A stretch of DNA of 64,000 nt from Arthrobacter sp. Soc17.1.1.1. Its GTDB lineage: Bacteria; Actinomycetota; Actinomycetes; Actinomycetales; Micrococcaceae. Position 1 is the first letter of the stretch. Every line of letters begins with the position of its first letter. This document shows, piece after piece, positions 45,536 through 53,676 of the stretch. The position numbers and the translations under genes were made by a program. Where the stretch lies: contig NZ_JBAJII010000001.1 in assembly GCF_036867195.1 (NCBI RefSeq), positions 620,001 through 684,000 of the forward strand. The letters are read 5' to 3'. The notes under the pieces were generated by a model. The model made no database searches. It saw only the letters and a program-made list of their open reading frames with translations, and was not told the origin of the DNA.

Positions 45536-46519
45536 ATGACCACGCACACGGAGCAGCAGGACGCCTACCGGGAGGATGTGCTCGGACCCGGCTACGAGGT
45601 GCGGAGCCTCCCGCTGCGCCCCGACGACGAGGGCGACGTGGTGGCGACACTGGTCCGCAGCACGATCCCCGGCGGTTCGCGGAAGGCTGTGCTCTACGTC
45701 CACGGCTTCGTGGACTACTTCTTCCAGACGCACCTCGCCGATGCGTGGCACGGGGCCGGCTTCGACTTCTACGCGCTGGACCTGCGGAAGTACGGGCGGT
45801 CCCTTCGCGACCACCAGACCCCGAACTACATCACGTCCCTCGAGGACTACGACGAGGAACTGGACGAGGCGGCACGCATCGTCCGGGAGGAGGGCCACGA
45901 CGTCCTCGTGGTCATGGCGCACTCGACGGGCGGTCTGGTCACCTCCCTGTGGGCGCACCGGCGCCGCGGCCGAGGGATCGTCGACGCGCTCGTCCTCAAC
46001 AGCCCCTGGTTCGACCTCAATGCGAGCCTTCTCCAGCGCACCCTCGGCACCGCGGCGGTGCACCGGATCGGGACCCTCAGGCCGCGCACCGTCGTCGGGA
46101 GGCTCGGCTCCTCCTACGGCCGCTACCTGCACCGTGACAGCGGCGGGGAGTGGGACTACGACCTGACGTGGAAGCCGCACGGCGGCTTCCCGGTCGTCGC
46201 TGCCTGGCTGGCCGCCATCCGCCGCGGGCACGCCGAACTCAACCGAGGCCTCGCCATCGACTGCCCCGTGTTCGTCGCGTGCTCCGACGCCACCTCGAAC
46301 CCGGCGAAGGAACCCGCGCGGGTCTCGTCCACCGACGTGGTGCTCGACGTCGGGCACATCGCCGCCCGCGCCCCGAAGCTGGGCGGGCTCGTCACCCTGG
46401 TGCGCATCGCGGGCGGCATCCACGACCTCACGCTCTCACGGGAGCCGGCCCGGTCCGCGTTCTTCGCCGAGCTCGCACGCTGGCAGGAGGCATACGTCCC
46501 TGCGGGCCCCGAGCGGTGA
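45536..46519 (+). CDS. Alpha/beta hydrolase (serine lipase/lysophospholipase-like)
   Basis: Soluble 327-residue hydrolase. The oxyanion segment YVHGFVDYFF is near 54-63 and the nucleophile elbow AHSTGG contains Ser130. The terminal His is probably in GGIHDL near 300. The fold resembles the serine aminopeptidase S33 / monoacylglycerol lipase group; substrate unknown. The start is ATG 45536 after GGGGAGG. It is divergent from the nucleotidase gene and converges with the Hpt-like gene. Confidence 0.85.
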   Translation: MTTHTEQQDAYREDVLGPGYEVRSLPLRPDDEGDVVATLVRSTIPGGSRKAVLYVHGFVDYFFQTHLADAWHGAGFDFYALDLRKYGRSLRDHQTPNYITSLEDYDEELDEAARIVREEGHDVLVVMAHSTGGLVTSLWAHRRRGRGIVDALVLNSPWFDLNASLLQRTLGTAAVHRIGTLRPRTVVGRLGSSYGRYLHRDSGGEWDYDLTWKPHGGFPVVAAWLAAIRRGHAELNRGLAIDCPVFVACSDATSNPAKEPARVSSTDVVLDVGHIAARAPKLGGLVTLVRIAGGIHDLTLSREPARSAFFAELARWQEAYVPAGPER

Positions 46520-46531
46520 CTTGCGGCGCTG

Positions 46532-46915
46532 TCAGGCCGGGCGGCGTGCTGCGAGGCGTTCGGCGAGGGCGTCCTCCTCGCACATCGCCGAGTGGGCCAG
46601 TGTGAACACCCTCGCGTCGGAGCGCAGATGACCGATGAGCGCGAGGGCGGAGCGGGCGTCCTGCGCCTCGGGGTCGAGGAGCTGGGCCGCGGTCGCCTGG
46701 AGCCTGGCGGCCCCTGCCTTCGCGGCCGCGAGCCGGAGGCCCTGGGCGGCGTCGCGCCACTGATCGGGGTCAGGGCTGCGGAAGGCACGTTCGATGGTGA
46801 GGATACGTTCGTCCAGCAGATCGGCGAAGCGGGAGACGAAGGACGACGCGGCCCGGGGCGAACCCAGTTCGGCGACGAGCCTCGAGACGGCCGCCTTGTC
46901 GATGATGGGCTGCAC
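46532..46915 (-). CDS. Hpt-like protein lacking the phospho-accepting histidine
   Basis: All-helical 127-residue protein aligning with histidine phosphotransfer domains. The canonical A-H-x-L-K-G segment reads AQGLRLAAAKAGA at 57-69, so the phospho-His is Gln58, the following Lys is Arg61 and Gly is Leu62. The four-helix pattern is otherwise kept. It therefore cannot relay phosphate and may bind a response regulator or act as a decoy. Start GTG 46915 with GGAAGGAG upstream is chosen over GTG 46930. No kinase or response regulator is adjacent. Confidence 0.72.
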   Translation of the reverse strand: MQPIIDKAAVSRLVAELGSPRAASSFVSRFADLLDERILTIERAFRSPDPDQWRDAAQGLRLAAAKAGAARLQATAAQLLDPEAQDARSALALIGHLRSDARVFTLAHSAMCEEDALAERLAARRPA

Positions 46916-47080
46916 ATCCACTCCTTCCACTCAGGACCGGTGGCGGAAGGTCACCGGAAGAGACCTCCTCGGGTCCCCACCGCGTGCCCAGTCTTCCCGT
47001 GCAACATGAAGTTGGAGCGCAGGACTGCTTGAGGTTTCCTCAAGATCATCCGAAGCCGGGACGGAGCCGGAGTCCAGCGG

Positions 47081-47425
47081 TCAGTCAGCGGGACCGAGGA
47101 CGGTCGCCGATGCTTCTCCTGCGGCGGCCCCCTTCAGCTCCACGAGGATCGCCCGGCTCGGTGTCGTGCCCGTGTTCTCCCCGGAGTGGCGTTGCGCCGG
47201 CAGCCACACGGCCTGGCCCGCGGTGAGTCGCGTGTCGAACACCCTGTCGTCGGCGGAGAGCCGGCGCGAGAAGGAGCTCAGCGCGATCAGGACGCTGTTC
47301 GGGTGGTCGTGGGGCGTCGTCGCGTCGCCCGGTTCGTCGACGTACTCGAGGACGCGCACGAGGTCGTTCTCCCAGAGCACCGAGTAGTGATCGGGGTTGG
47401 TGATGGTCGGATCGTCGTTGATCAT
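47081..47425 (-). CDS. Cupin domain protein
   Basis: Single small cupin of 114 residues. Motif 1 is H-D-H (PHDHPNSVLIAL near 38-48); motif 2 is around LTAGQAVWLPAQRHSGENTG near 67-86. One of the usual metal-binding His/Glu is retained in HDH and H80. Enzymatic or sugar-binding roles are both common in this family; no substrate can be assigned. The start is ATG 47425. Confidence 0.8.
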   Translation of the reverse strand: MINDDPTITNPDHYSVLWENDLVRVLEYVDEPGDATTPHDHPNSVLIALSSFSRRLSADDRVFDTRLTAGQAVWLPAQRHSGENTGTTPSRAILVELKGAAAGEASATVLGPAD

Positions 47426-47486
47426 GGCTGGACTGTACGCCGCTTCCGATACGGCGGCCAGACCGCACGGCCGACCCGGCGCGGAC

Positions 47487-48053
47487 TCAGGTGTCCTGGT
47501 GCGCGATGTCGTAGACCAGCACCGCGAACTGCCCCTGCTGCTCGACGGAGCGGAGGGTCAGCCGGTCGGATTCGACACGCAGGGGCAGCAGCGGCGCCCC
47601 TCCGGTGAGGGTGACGGGCGCGAGGGCCACCTCGAGTTCGTCGAGCAGGCCCGCCGCGAGGAACTGGCCCGCGAGGTCGCCGCCGCCCACGATCCAGATG
47701 TCCCGCCCGCCCGCTGCCGCACGGATCTGCCCGAACACCGGCCGCACGTCGCCCGAGACGAGCCGCACGTCGGCACCCTCGGGGACGGGGAGGTCCCTCG
47801 TGGTGAAGACGAACGTGGGCCGGTCCCCGTACAGGGTCCGCCACTTCCCGGGCTCCTCGAGGAGGTGCTCGAACGCCAGCACCCACTCGTACGTCGTCGA
47901 GCCCTGCACGAGCACACCTACCGACGCGAGGAAGCGTTCGTAGTTCGCCGGGGGCGGGGGACGGTCCACGGCGAAGAGCCAGTCCAGGGAGTTGTGATCG
48001 TCGGCGAGGTAGCCGTTGAGCGTGGAGGCCGTGTAGTAGACGACGCGGGTCAT
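47487..48053 (-). CDS. Dihydrofolate reductase family protein (RibD C-terminal-like)
   Basis: 188 residues of the RibD_C/DHFR-like fold: YYTASTLNGYLADDHNSLDWL at the N-terminus, then LVQGSTTYEW near 47, FVFTTRDLP, and IWIVGGGDLAGQF near 119. NADPH-dependent reduction is expected; these stand-alone relatives are often annotated as dihydrofolate reductase, but true folate activity is unlikely. It lies 51 bases after the alpha/beta hydrolase of the mymA-like cluster in the same orientation and may be read from the same transcript. Confidence 0.85.
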   Translation of the reverse strand: MTRVVYYTASTLNGYLADDHNSLDWLFAVDRPPPPANYERFLASVGVLVQGSTTYEWVLAFEHLLEEPGKWRTLYGDRPTFVFTTRDLPVPEGADVRLVSGDVRPVFGQIRAAAGGRDIWIVGGGDLAGQFLAAGLLDELEVALAPVTLTGGAPLLPLRVESDRLTLRSVEQQGQFAVLVYDIAHQDT

Positions 48054-48104
48054 GGCCCATATTCCACCACTCGGCGCTCTCCGCGGGAAGGGGAACGTGA
48101 CGGG

Positions 48105-49004
48105 CTACCCCCGCGCCTCGACCCCGCCGATGAACCGCCGCACGAGGGCGTCGAACTCCTCCTCGCGTTCGATCTGCGGCATGTGCCCGCACTTCTCGAA
48201 CAGGTGGAACTCCGCGTGCGGGAAGACCGCCCGGGCGTGCTCGAGGTGCGACGCCGGCAGGATGCGGTCCTCGTCGCCCCACACCACGAGCGTGGGCTTG
48301 TGCTGCGCCGCGATCGTGCGGAGGAGTTCGGTCCGCCAGCGACGGCGCACGCCGCGGAAGGTCCCGAGGTGCCGCGCGACCGCGAGCAGCACCTCGTCGT
48401 GCACCGGGTTCCCGCCGACGGCCTGCGCGTGGTCGAGCCGTTCCTCGGTGACGAACGCCCTGTCGGAGAACAGTGCTCGTTCCGTGCGGTACGCGACCCT
48501 GCGTGACTTGTCCCTCATGAGCCGCCGGCCGAGGGGACGGACCGCGAGGACGCGCAGGGCGAGGGTGACCTCCCTGCCGAAGCCCGCGCTGTTCGCCAGG
48601 ACGAGGCTCCGCACGCGCAGCGGTTCCAGGGCGCTGATCTTCATGGCCACCGCACCGCCGAGCGAGTTGCCCACCACGTGCAGCGGCCGGTGTTCGCCGA
48701 GGGTGTCCAGGGCCGCGATGACGAACCGCGCGATCGACTCCAGCGAGTACCGGCCCGCGGTCCGCTCGGACAGGCCGAACCCGGGGAGGTCCACGCTGAT
48801 GACCCGGTGGTCCGGTGCGAGCCTGCCGTACAGCCCCTCCCAGTCCTCCAGGCTGCGCCCGATGCCGTGCAGCAGGAGTACGGGAGGCTGGTGCCGCGCA
48901 CCCTCGTCGCGGTAGCGCACGCGGATCCCGTCGACGGTCAGGAAGCCGCCGCCCGGGGTCGCAGGGGACGACGCGCGCGCCGGCGACCGTCCGGCGCCGC
49001 TCAT
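48105..49004 (-). CDS. Alpha/beta hydrolase of the mymA-like operon
   Basis: 299-residue serine hydrolase. HGIGRSLEDW is near 46-55 and the nucleophile elbow GNSLGG contains Ser114. The acid is probably in WGDEDRILP and the His in CGHMPQIE near 277. It resembles lipase/esterase and meta-cleavage type hydrolases. The start overlaps the SDR stop as ATGA. In the operon it would hydrolyse the ester or lactone formed by the upstream monooxygenase, a role matching LipR in the mycobacterial mymA locus; this is inferred from order and family. Confidence 0.87.
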   Translation of the reverse strand: MSGAGRSPARASSPATPGGGFLTVDGIRVRYRDEGARHQPPVLLLHGIGRSLEDWEGLYGRLAPDHRVISVDLPGFGLSERTAGRYSLESIARFVIAALDTLGEHRPLHVVGNSLGGAVAMKISALEPLRVRSLVLANSAGFGREVTLALRVLAVRPLGRRLMRDKSRRVAYRTERALFSDRAFVTEERLDHAQAVGGNPVHDEVLLAVARHLGTFRGVRRRWRTELLRTIAAQHKPTLVVWGDEDRILPASHLEHARAVFPHAEFHLFEKCGHMPQIEREEEFDALVRRFIGGVEARG

Positions 49005-49852
49005 CGTCGCGCCTTCCCGGCGAGGCGGAGGAGCCTCGTCCCGCTGCGCTCGAGGGTGCCGAAGGACATCGGCGCCAGGCGGGCGACGACGTCGGGCACC
49101 TTGGCGCTCAGCCCGATCAGCAGGCGCGGCCGCCGGGACTTGACGGCCTCGAGCATCAGCTCCGCAGCCTTCTCGGCGGGGAACGTGAGGAGCTTGTCGA
49201 AGTCGTCCTTCGCGCGTTCCACGTCGACGTCCGTCAGGTTCCCCCCGATGCGCGCGTTGCGCGCGATGTCCGTCCGGATGCCGCCGGGGTGCACGGTCGT
49301 GGTGCCGATGCCGCGGGGTAGCAGCTCGTTCCGGAGCGCCTCGGTGAACCCGCGCAGCGCGAACTTGCTCGAGGAGTAGGCCGTCTGGCCCTTCGGCCCC
49401 ACGAGGCCGAACAGGCTCGAGACGTTGACGATGTGCCCGCCCGCGCCCATCCTCGGCAGCAGGTGGTGCGTGAGCCGCACGGGTGCGGAGAAGTTGATGG
49501 CCATGACCCAGTCGAAGTCGTCCAGCCTGATCTGGTCGAAGTGCCCGGCCAGCGCCACGCCGGCGTTGTTGACCAGGAGGTCCACCCGGTCCGTCGCGGC
49601 CAGCAGTTCGGCGGCGAGACGGTCGACGGCGTCGCGGTCCGCGAGGTCGGCCACGAACGTGGTGACCCTGCCGCCGGGGTAGGTGGCCCGGATGGAGGCG
49701 GCGACGGCGCCGAGCCTCTGCGCGTCGCGGTCGACGATCAGCAGTGTGCTGCCGCGTTCGGCGAGGCCGCGCGCGAGGTGCTCGCCCATCCCGCCTGCGG
49801 CTCCGGTGACGACGGCGGTGGCGCCCGCGAACTGGAAGGGGCGGATGCTCAT
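49001..49852 (-). CDS. SDR of the mymA-like operon
   Basis: 283 residues; TGAAGGMG at 16-23, NNAG at 95-98, catalytic S145 or S146, Y159 and K163. The C-terminus carries an extra helical region with LLIGLSAKV, as in SDRs placed next to flavin monooxygenases. It overlaps the upstream monooxygenase stop and the downstream hydrolase start as ATGA at both ends, so the three genes are coupled. Oxidation of an alcohol to the ketone used by the monooxygenase is the simplest role. Confidence 0.88.
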   Translation of the reverse strand: MSIRPFQFAGATAVVTGAAGGMGEHLARGLAERGSTLLIVDRDAQRLGAVAASIRATYPGGRVTTFVADLADRDAVDRLAAELLAATDRVDLLVNNAGVALAGHFDQIRLDDFDWVMAINFSAPVRLTHHLLPRMGAGGHIVNVSSLFGLVGPKGQTAYSSSKFALRGFTEALRNELLPRGIGTTTVHPGGIRTDIARNARIGGNLTDVDVERAKDDFDKLLTFPAEKAAELMLEAVKSRRPRLLIGLSAKVPDVVARLAPMSFGTLERSGTRLLRLAGKARR

Positions 49853-51363
49853 GCGTGGATCTCCTGCAGGTCGGGTGCGGGGGCGGCGGGCGGGGCGGGT
49901 GCGTCGAAGACCATGTTCCTGGTCAGGTTCCCTCGGAGCGCCGTGGGGGCGTCGAGGAGGTAGTTCTGCCGCATGGTCCACGGCTGACGGTCGCCCTGCT
50001 TGGGGAAGGCCGAGACGGCGCGCTGCACGTAGCCCGAGGTCAGGTCGAGGATGGGCCGGGCCTTCATGGCGCCGTCGGCCGCAGGGGCGCCGTAGCGGTG
50101 GCCGGTGCGGTCGAGGTGTCTGATGAGGCGGCAGACGTAGCGCGAGCTGAGGTCCGCCCGGAGCGTCCAGGACGCGTTGGTGTAGCCCACGCACAGGGCG
50201 AGGTTCGGCACGCCGCTGATCATCAGCCCCCGGTACACCCACGAGTCACCGAGGTCCACGGGCCGGCCGTCCACGGTGAAGGTGGCGCCGCCGAGCGGCA
50301 GCATCACCAGGCCCGTGGCCGGGACGACGACGTCGGCCTCCAGCTCCCGGCCCGAGGCCAGGCGGATGCCGGTGGGGGTGAACGTGTCGATGGTGTCCGT
50401 GACCACGGAGGCCCTGCCGGACTTCAGGGCCTTGAAGAAGTCGGCGCCGGGCGCGACGCACAGGCGCTGGTCCCACGGGTTGTACGCCGGGGAGAAGTTC
50501 TCCTCCACGGTCTTCTCGTCGCCGAGGATCCGCTCGGTCTGCGTGCGGATGAGCTTCTTGGCGATCTCCGGGCGGCGGCGGCAGAGCTGGTAGAAGGCCT
50601 GCGTGAACAGGACGTTCTTGGCGCGGGCCACGTGGTGGGCGATCCCGGCGGGCAGATGGCGGCGTACGGCGTCCGAGAACCTGTCCCGGCTCGGCACGGC
50701 CGTGATGTAGGTGGGGGAGCGCTGCAGCATGGTCACGTGCGCGGCGTCCCGCGCCATGGACGGGACGAGCGTGACGGCTGTGGCGCCGCTGCCGATCACG
50801 ACGACGCGCTTGCCTGCGTAGTCGAGATCCTCCGGCCAGAACTGGGGGCGCACGATCTCGCCCCGGAAGGACCCGAGGCCGGGGAAGGACGGCTCGTACC
50901 CGCGGTCGTAGTCGTAGTAGCCGCTGCACAGGTAGAGGAACCCGCAGGTGAGCTGTCGACGCTCGGTCGTGCCGCTGCCGTCGTCCGTCACGTCGAGTTC
51001 CAGCGTCCAGCGGGCGTCCGCCGAGGACCAGGCGGCGCCGACCAGTCTGGTGGAGAAGCGGATGCGCTCGCGGATGCGGGGGTCGTCCGCGGTGTCACGG
51101 ATGTACTGCAGGATCGAGGAGCCGTCGGCGATCGCCTTCGCCTCCGTCCACGGGCGGAACGGGTAGCCCAGGGTGAACATGTCGCTGTCGGAGCGGACGC
51201 CCGGGTAGCGGAAGAGATCCCATGTGCCGCCGATCGCGCTGCGCGCCTCGAGGACGGCGAAGCTCTTGCCCGGCAGCTCGGTGGAGACCCGGTAGGCGGC
51301 TCCGATGCCGGACAGGCCGGCGCCGACGATCACGACGTCGAGGTGTTCGAGGGAAGTGTCCAT
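49849..51363 (-). CDS. Flavin-containing Baeyer-Villiger-type monooxygenase, MymA-like
   Basis: 504 residues. FAD site GAGLSG at 14-19 with GGTWDLFRYPGVRSDSDMF at 45-62, and NADPH site GSGATA at 191-196. The whole sequence resembles mycobacterial MymA/EthA. The Baeyer-Villiger fingerprint FxGxxxHxxxW reads FRGEIVRPQFW at 166-176, with Arg172 in place of His. It would insert oxygen into a ketone, or oxidise a heteroatom. The start is ATG 51363. It leads an operon with an SDR and an alpha/beta hydrolase and is divergent from an AraC gene. Confidence 0.92.
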   Translation of the reverse strand: MDTSLEHLDVVIVGAGLSGIGAAYRVSTELPGKSFAVLEARSAIGGTWDLFRYPGVRSDSDMFTLGYPFRPWTEAKAIADGSSILQYIRDTADDPRIRERIRFSTRLVGAAWSSADARWTLELDVTDDGSGTTERRQLTCGFLYLCSGYYDYDRGYEPSFPGLGSFRGEIVRPQFWPEDLDYAGKRVVVIGSGATAVTLVPSMARDAAHVTMLQRSPTYITAVPSRDRFSDAVRRHLPAGIAHHVARAKNVLFTQAFYQLCRRRPEIAKKLIRTQTERILGDEKTVEENFSPAYNPWDQRLCVAPGADFFKALKSGRASVVTDTIDTFTPTGIRLASGRELEADVVVPATGLVMLPLGGATFTVDGRPVDLGDSWVYRGLMISGVPNLALCVGYTNASWTLRADLSSRYVCRLIRHLDRTGHRYGAPAADGAMKARPILDLTSGYVQRAVSAFPKQGDRQPWTMRQNYLLDAPTALRGNLTRNMVFDAPAPPAAPAPDLQEIHA

Positions 51364-51433
51364 CCTTCGATTGTCCCGTCGGGCGAGGGACTCGGGCTTG
51401 ACTCCACGCGACAAGTATTTACCCTTGGACGAC

Positions 51434-52495
51434 ATGGGCTCCGTCATCCGTTCCGCCGGCATGCGCGGCTTCCGCGACGTCGTCGAGCAGTTCGGCGGGG
51501 ATGCGGCGGCGCTCGCGGCGCAGTACCGCGTGCCGCTGGAGGCGATCGACAGCGACGACGTGCTCGTCTCCGATGTCGCCATGGCGAAGCTCCTGGAGGG
51601 TGCGGCCCGCGAGCTGCCGTGTCCCGACCTGGGACTGCGCATGTCGGAGTACCAGGACATCGGCATCCTCGGCCCGCTCGCGGTAGCCGTGCAGAACTCG
51701 CCGACGGTGGGTGCGGCGCTCGACTGCGCGTCCCAGTTCCTCTTCCTCCACAGCCCGGTGCTCCGCTTCACGATCGTGCCGGACCCGGAGGGGCGGAGCG
51801 GGGTGCTGGGCCTCTGCTACGGCTCCTCGCAGGGGACGCCGCCGCGCCAGGCCACCGACGCGATCCTCGCCTTCGCCCACCGGATGATCCGTTTCCTCGT
51901 CGACGGGCCGTACGGTCTCCACTCGGTCCACCTCTCCCACCAGCCCAGGGTGCCTGCCGTCCGGTACACCGGGTTCTTCGGCGCCGAGGTGCGGTTCGGG
52001 CAGCCGGCGTCGCTCCTGCGGGTACCGCGGAGCCTGCTGGACCGGCCGCTGGCCGGCGTGGACGGCACGCTCCGCGAGATCGCGCTCGAGTACCTGCACA
52101 GCCACTTCCCCGAACCCGGCCGGGTGGTCGCGCCCCAGGTCAGGAACGCCATCGAGCGCATGCTCGGTACCTCGCCACCGCGGATCGATGCGGCGGCACG
52201 GCTCCTCGGGGTGCACCCGCGCACCCTCCAGCGTCGGCTGGCCGCCGAGGGCGCCACGTTCGAGGCACTGCTCGACGACGCCCGGCGGGACGCGGCGCTG
52301 CGGCTGCTCACGCGCACCGACCTGCCGCTGCAGCAGGTCGCGGGACTCGTGGGCCTGTCCGAGCAGTCGGCGCTCACCCGCTGCGTGCGCCGGTGGTGCG
52401 GTGCGACGCCGAGCGCCGTCCGCGCCGGCGGCGCCGGCTCACCGGTCGGCGTCCTGCCGGACGGCCGGGGCCTCGCGTCCGGCGCCCCGACCTAG
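51434..52495 (+). CDS. AraC family regulator with Arabinose_bd-type N-domain (VirS-like)
   Basis: 353 residues. A ligand-binding N-domain of the Arabinose_bd type (about 10-195: ALAAQYRVP, LGLRMSEYQDIGILGPLAVAV) is followed by an AraC helix-turn-helix domain (about 235-335, RLLGVHPRTLQRRLAAEG and VAGLVGLSEQSALTRC). This layout is that of VirS, the activator of mymA in mycobacteria. It is divergent from the MymA-like operon. ATG 51434 is chosen; TTG 51425 is the alternative. No ribosome site is clear, so it may be leaderless. Confidence 0.88.
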   Translation: MGSVIRSAGMRGFRDVVEQFGGDAAALAAQYRVPLEAIDSDDVLVSDVAMAKLLEGAARELPCPDLGLRMSEYQDIGILGPLAVAVQNSPTVGAALDCASQFLFLHSPVLRFTIVPDPEGRSGVLGLCYGSSQGTPPRQATDAILAFAHRMIRFLVDGPYGLHSVHLSHQPRVPAVRYTGFFGAEVRFGQPASLLRVPRSLLDRPLAGVDGTLREIALEYLHSHFPEPGRVVAPQVRNAIERMLGTSPPRIDAAARLLGVHPRTLQRRLAAEGATFEALLDDARRDAALRLLTRTDLPLQQVAGLVGLSEQSALTRCVRRWCGATPSAVRAGGAGSPVGVLPDGRGLASGAPT

Positions 52496-52533
52496 ACTGG
52501 CTGGCAACGGACGGGTCCAGGGGGAGGGGAGCG

Positions 52534-53514
52534 ATGCCGGGTATCACGAGCGCCGACGTGGCCCGCGAGAGCGGTGTCTCACGCACCACCGTCAGCTATG
52601 TCCTCACCGGCCGGAGCGGCGTCAGCATCTCGGAGGACACCCGGCGCCGCGTGCACGAGACCGCGGCCCGGCTCGGGTACGCCCCCTCCGCCGCGGCCCG
52701 CGCGCTGCGCACCGGTCGCAGCGACCTCGTGCTGTGCATCCTGCCGGACTGGCCCGTGGGCCCCGTGATCGAGACGCTGCTGGACGAGCTCGCCGACGGG
52801 CTCTCCGGGCGCGGGCTGTCCGTCCTGGTGCACCACGGCCGGAGGACACGGCCCCTGAGCGACCTCTGGCGTGCCGTGACACCCCGCGCGGTGATCGGGT
52901 TCGCCCCGTTCGCCGACGACGATCTCCTCGCGATGCGCCGTGCGGGAATCCAGGTACTGGGCACCCTCGGCGAGGAGCACCGGCCGGACGCCGGCCTCCC
53001 CGCGGAGAGCCAGCTCGAGATCGGCGCTCTGCAGGTCCGGCACCTGGCCGTCCGCGGGCACCGGCGTCTCGGCTATGCCTGGCCCACGGACGCGCGGCTC
53101 GAGGTCTTCGCCCGGGACCGGCTCCTCGGCGTCCGCCGGACCTGCGCCGGGCTGGCCCTCGAGGAGCCCCTGGTGCTGCCGGTCGGTCTCGAGGCCGTCG
53201 ACGCCGCGGCCGCCGTCCGCCGGTGGCGCGAGCAGGGGGTCACCGCCGTCGCCGCCTACAACGACGACGTCGCGCTCGCGGTGCTCGCCGGGTTGCGGGG
53301 CGAAGGGCTGACCTGCCCGGACGACTGCGCGGTGGTGGGCGTCGACGACGTCCCCGCGGCGCGGCTCGCGGCACCTCCGCTCACGACGGTGTCCCAGTCG
53401 ATCGGGGTGCAGGCCCGCTATCTCGCCGCGCTGGTGCTGGCCGACCTCGACGGGCTGGAGAAGCCGTCACACCCCGGTCACGGGCTGCAGCTCGTGGAGC
53501 GGGACTCGGCGTAG
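52534..53514 (+). CDS. LacI family regulator
   Basis: 326 residues. The helix-turn-helix ITSADVARESGVSRTTVSYVL at 4-24 and hinge SAAARALRTGRS are standard. The sugar-binding domain is shorter than in most LacI members, with GYAWPTDARLEVF and VVGVDDVPAARLAAP retained. The ATG at 52534 follows GGGGAGGGG. It is alone, followed by a terminator and the convergent secreted beta-helix gene, so a regulatory link with that gene is possible but not shown. Confidence 0.9.
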   Translation: MPGITSADVARESGVSRTTVSYVLTGRSGVSISEDTRRRVHETAARLGYAPSAAARALRTGRSDLVLCILPDWPVGPVIETLLDELADGLSGRGLSVLVHHGRRTRPLSDLWRAVTPRAVIGFAPFADDDLLAMRRAGIQVLGTLGEEHRPDAGLPAESQLEIGALQVRHLAVRGHRRLGYAWPTDARLEVFARDRLLGVRRTCAGLALEEPLVLPVGLEAVDAAAAVRRWREQGVTAVAAYNDDVALAVLAGLRGEGLTCPDDCAVVGVDDVPAARLAAPPLTTVSQSIGVQARYLAALVLADLDGLEKPSHPGHGLQLVERDSA

Positions 53515-53612
53515 ACTTCTCCGTTCGCCGATACGGGTGCCACGCATATGGGCAAGCCGTCCTAGGTGCACCACCTCAAGGTTGTAGCCGGTGCTCCCTG
53601 GCATGCAACATC

Positions 53613-53645
53613 AGGAGGGGCCGGAGCATTGCTCCGGCCCCTCCT
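53613..53645. terminator. Bidirectional terminator between LacI and beta-helix genes
   Basis: Perfect 15-bp GC-rich stem (AGGAGGGGCCGGAGC and complement) with ATT loop, placed between convergent genes. Confidence 0.85.
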
Positions 53646-53676
53646 GTCGCTCGGTGCCCGCCCGATGCCCGATGCG

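Noticed and set aside
51364..51771. N-terminal extension of the monooxygenase up to 51771
   Set aside because: The extension overlaps the divergent AraC coding region and has Ser/Arg-rich shadow composition. ATG 51363 precedes the flavin site by the usual distance.
49855..52533. Long plus-strand frame joined upstream of the LacI gene at 52534
   Set aside because: The portion before MPGITSADV is a shadow of the monooxygenase and AraC genes. ATG 52534 has a strong ribosome site and starts the helix-turn-helix.
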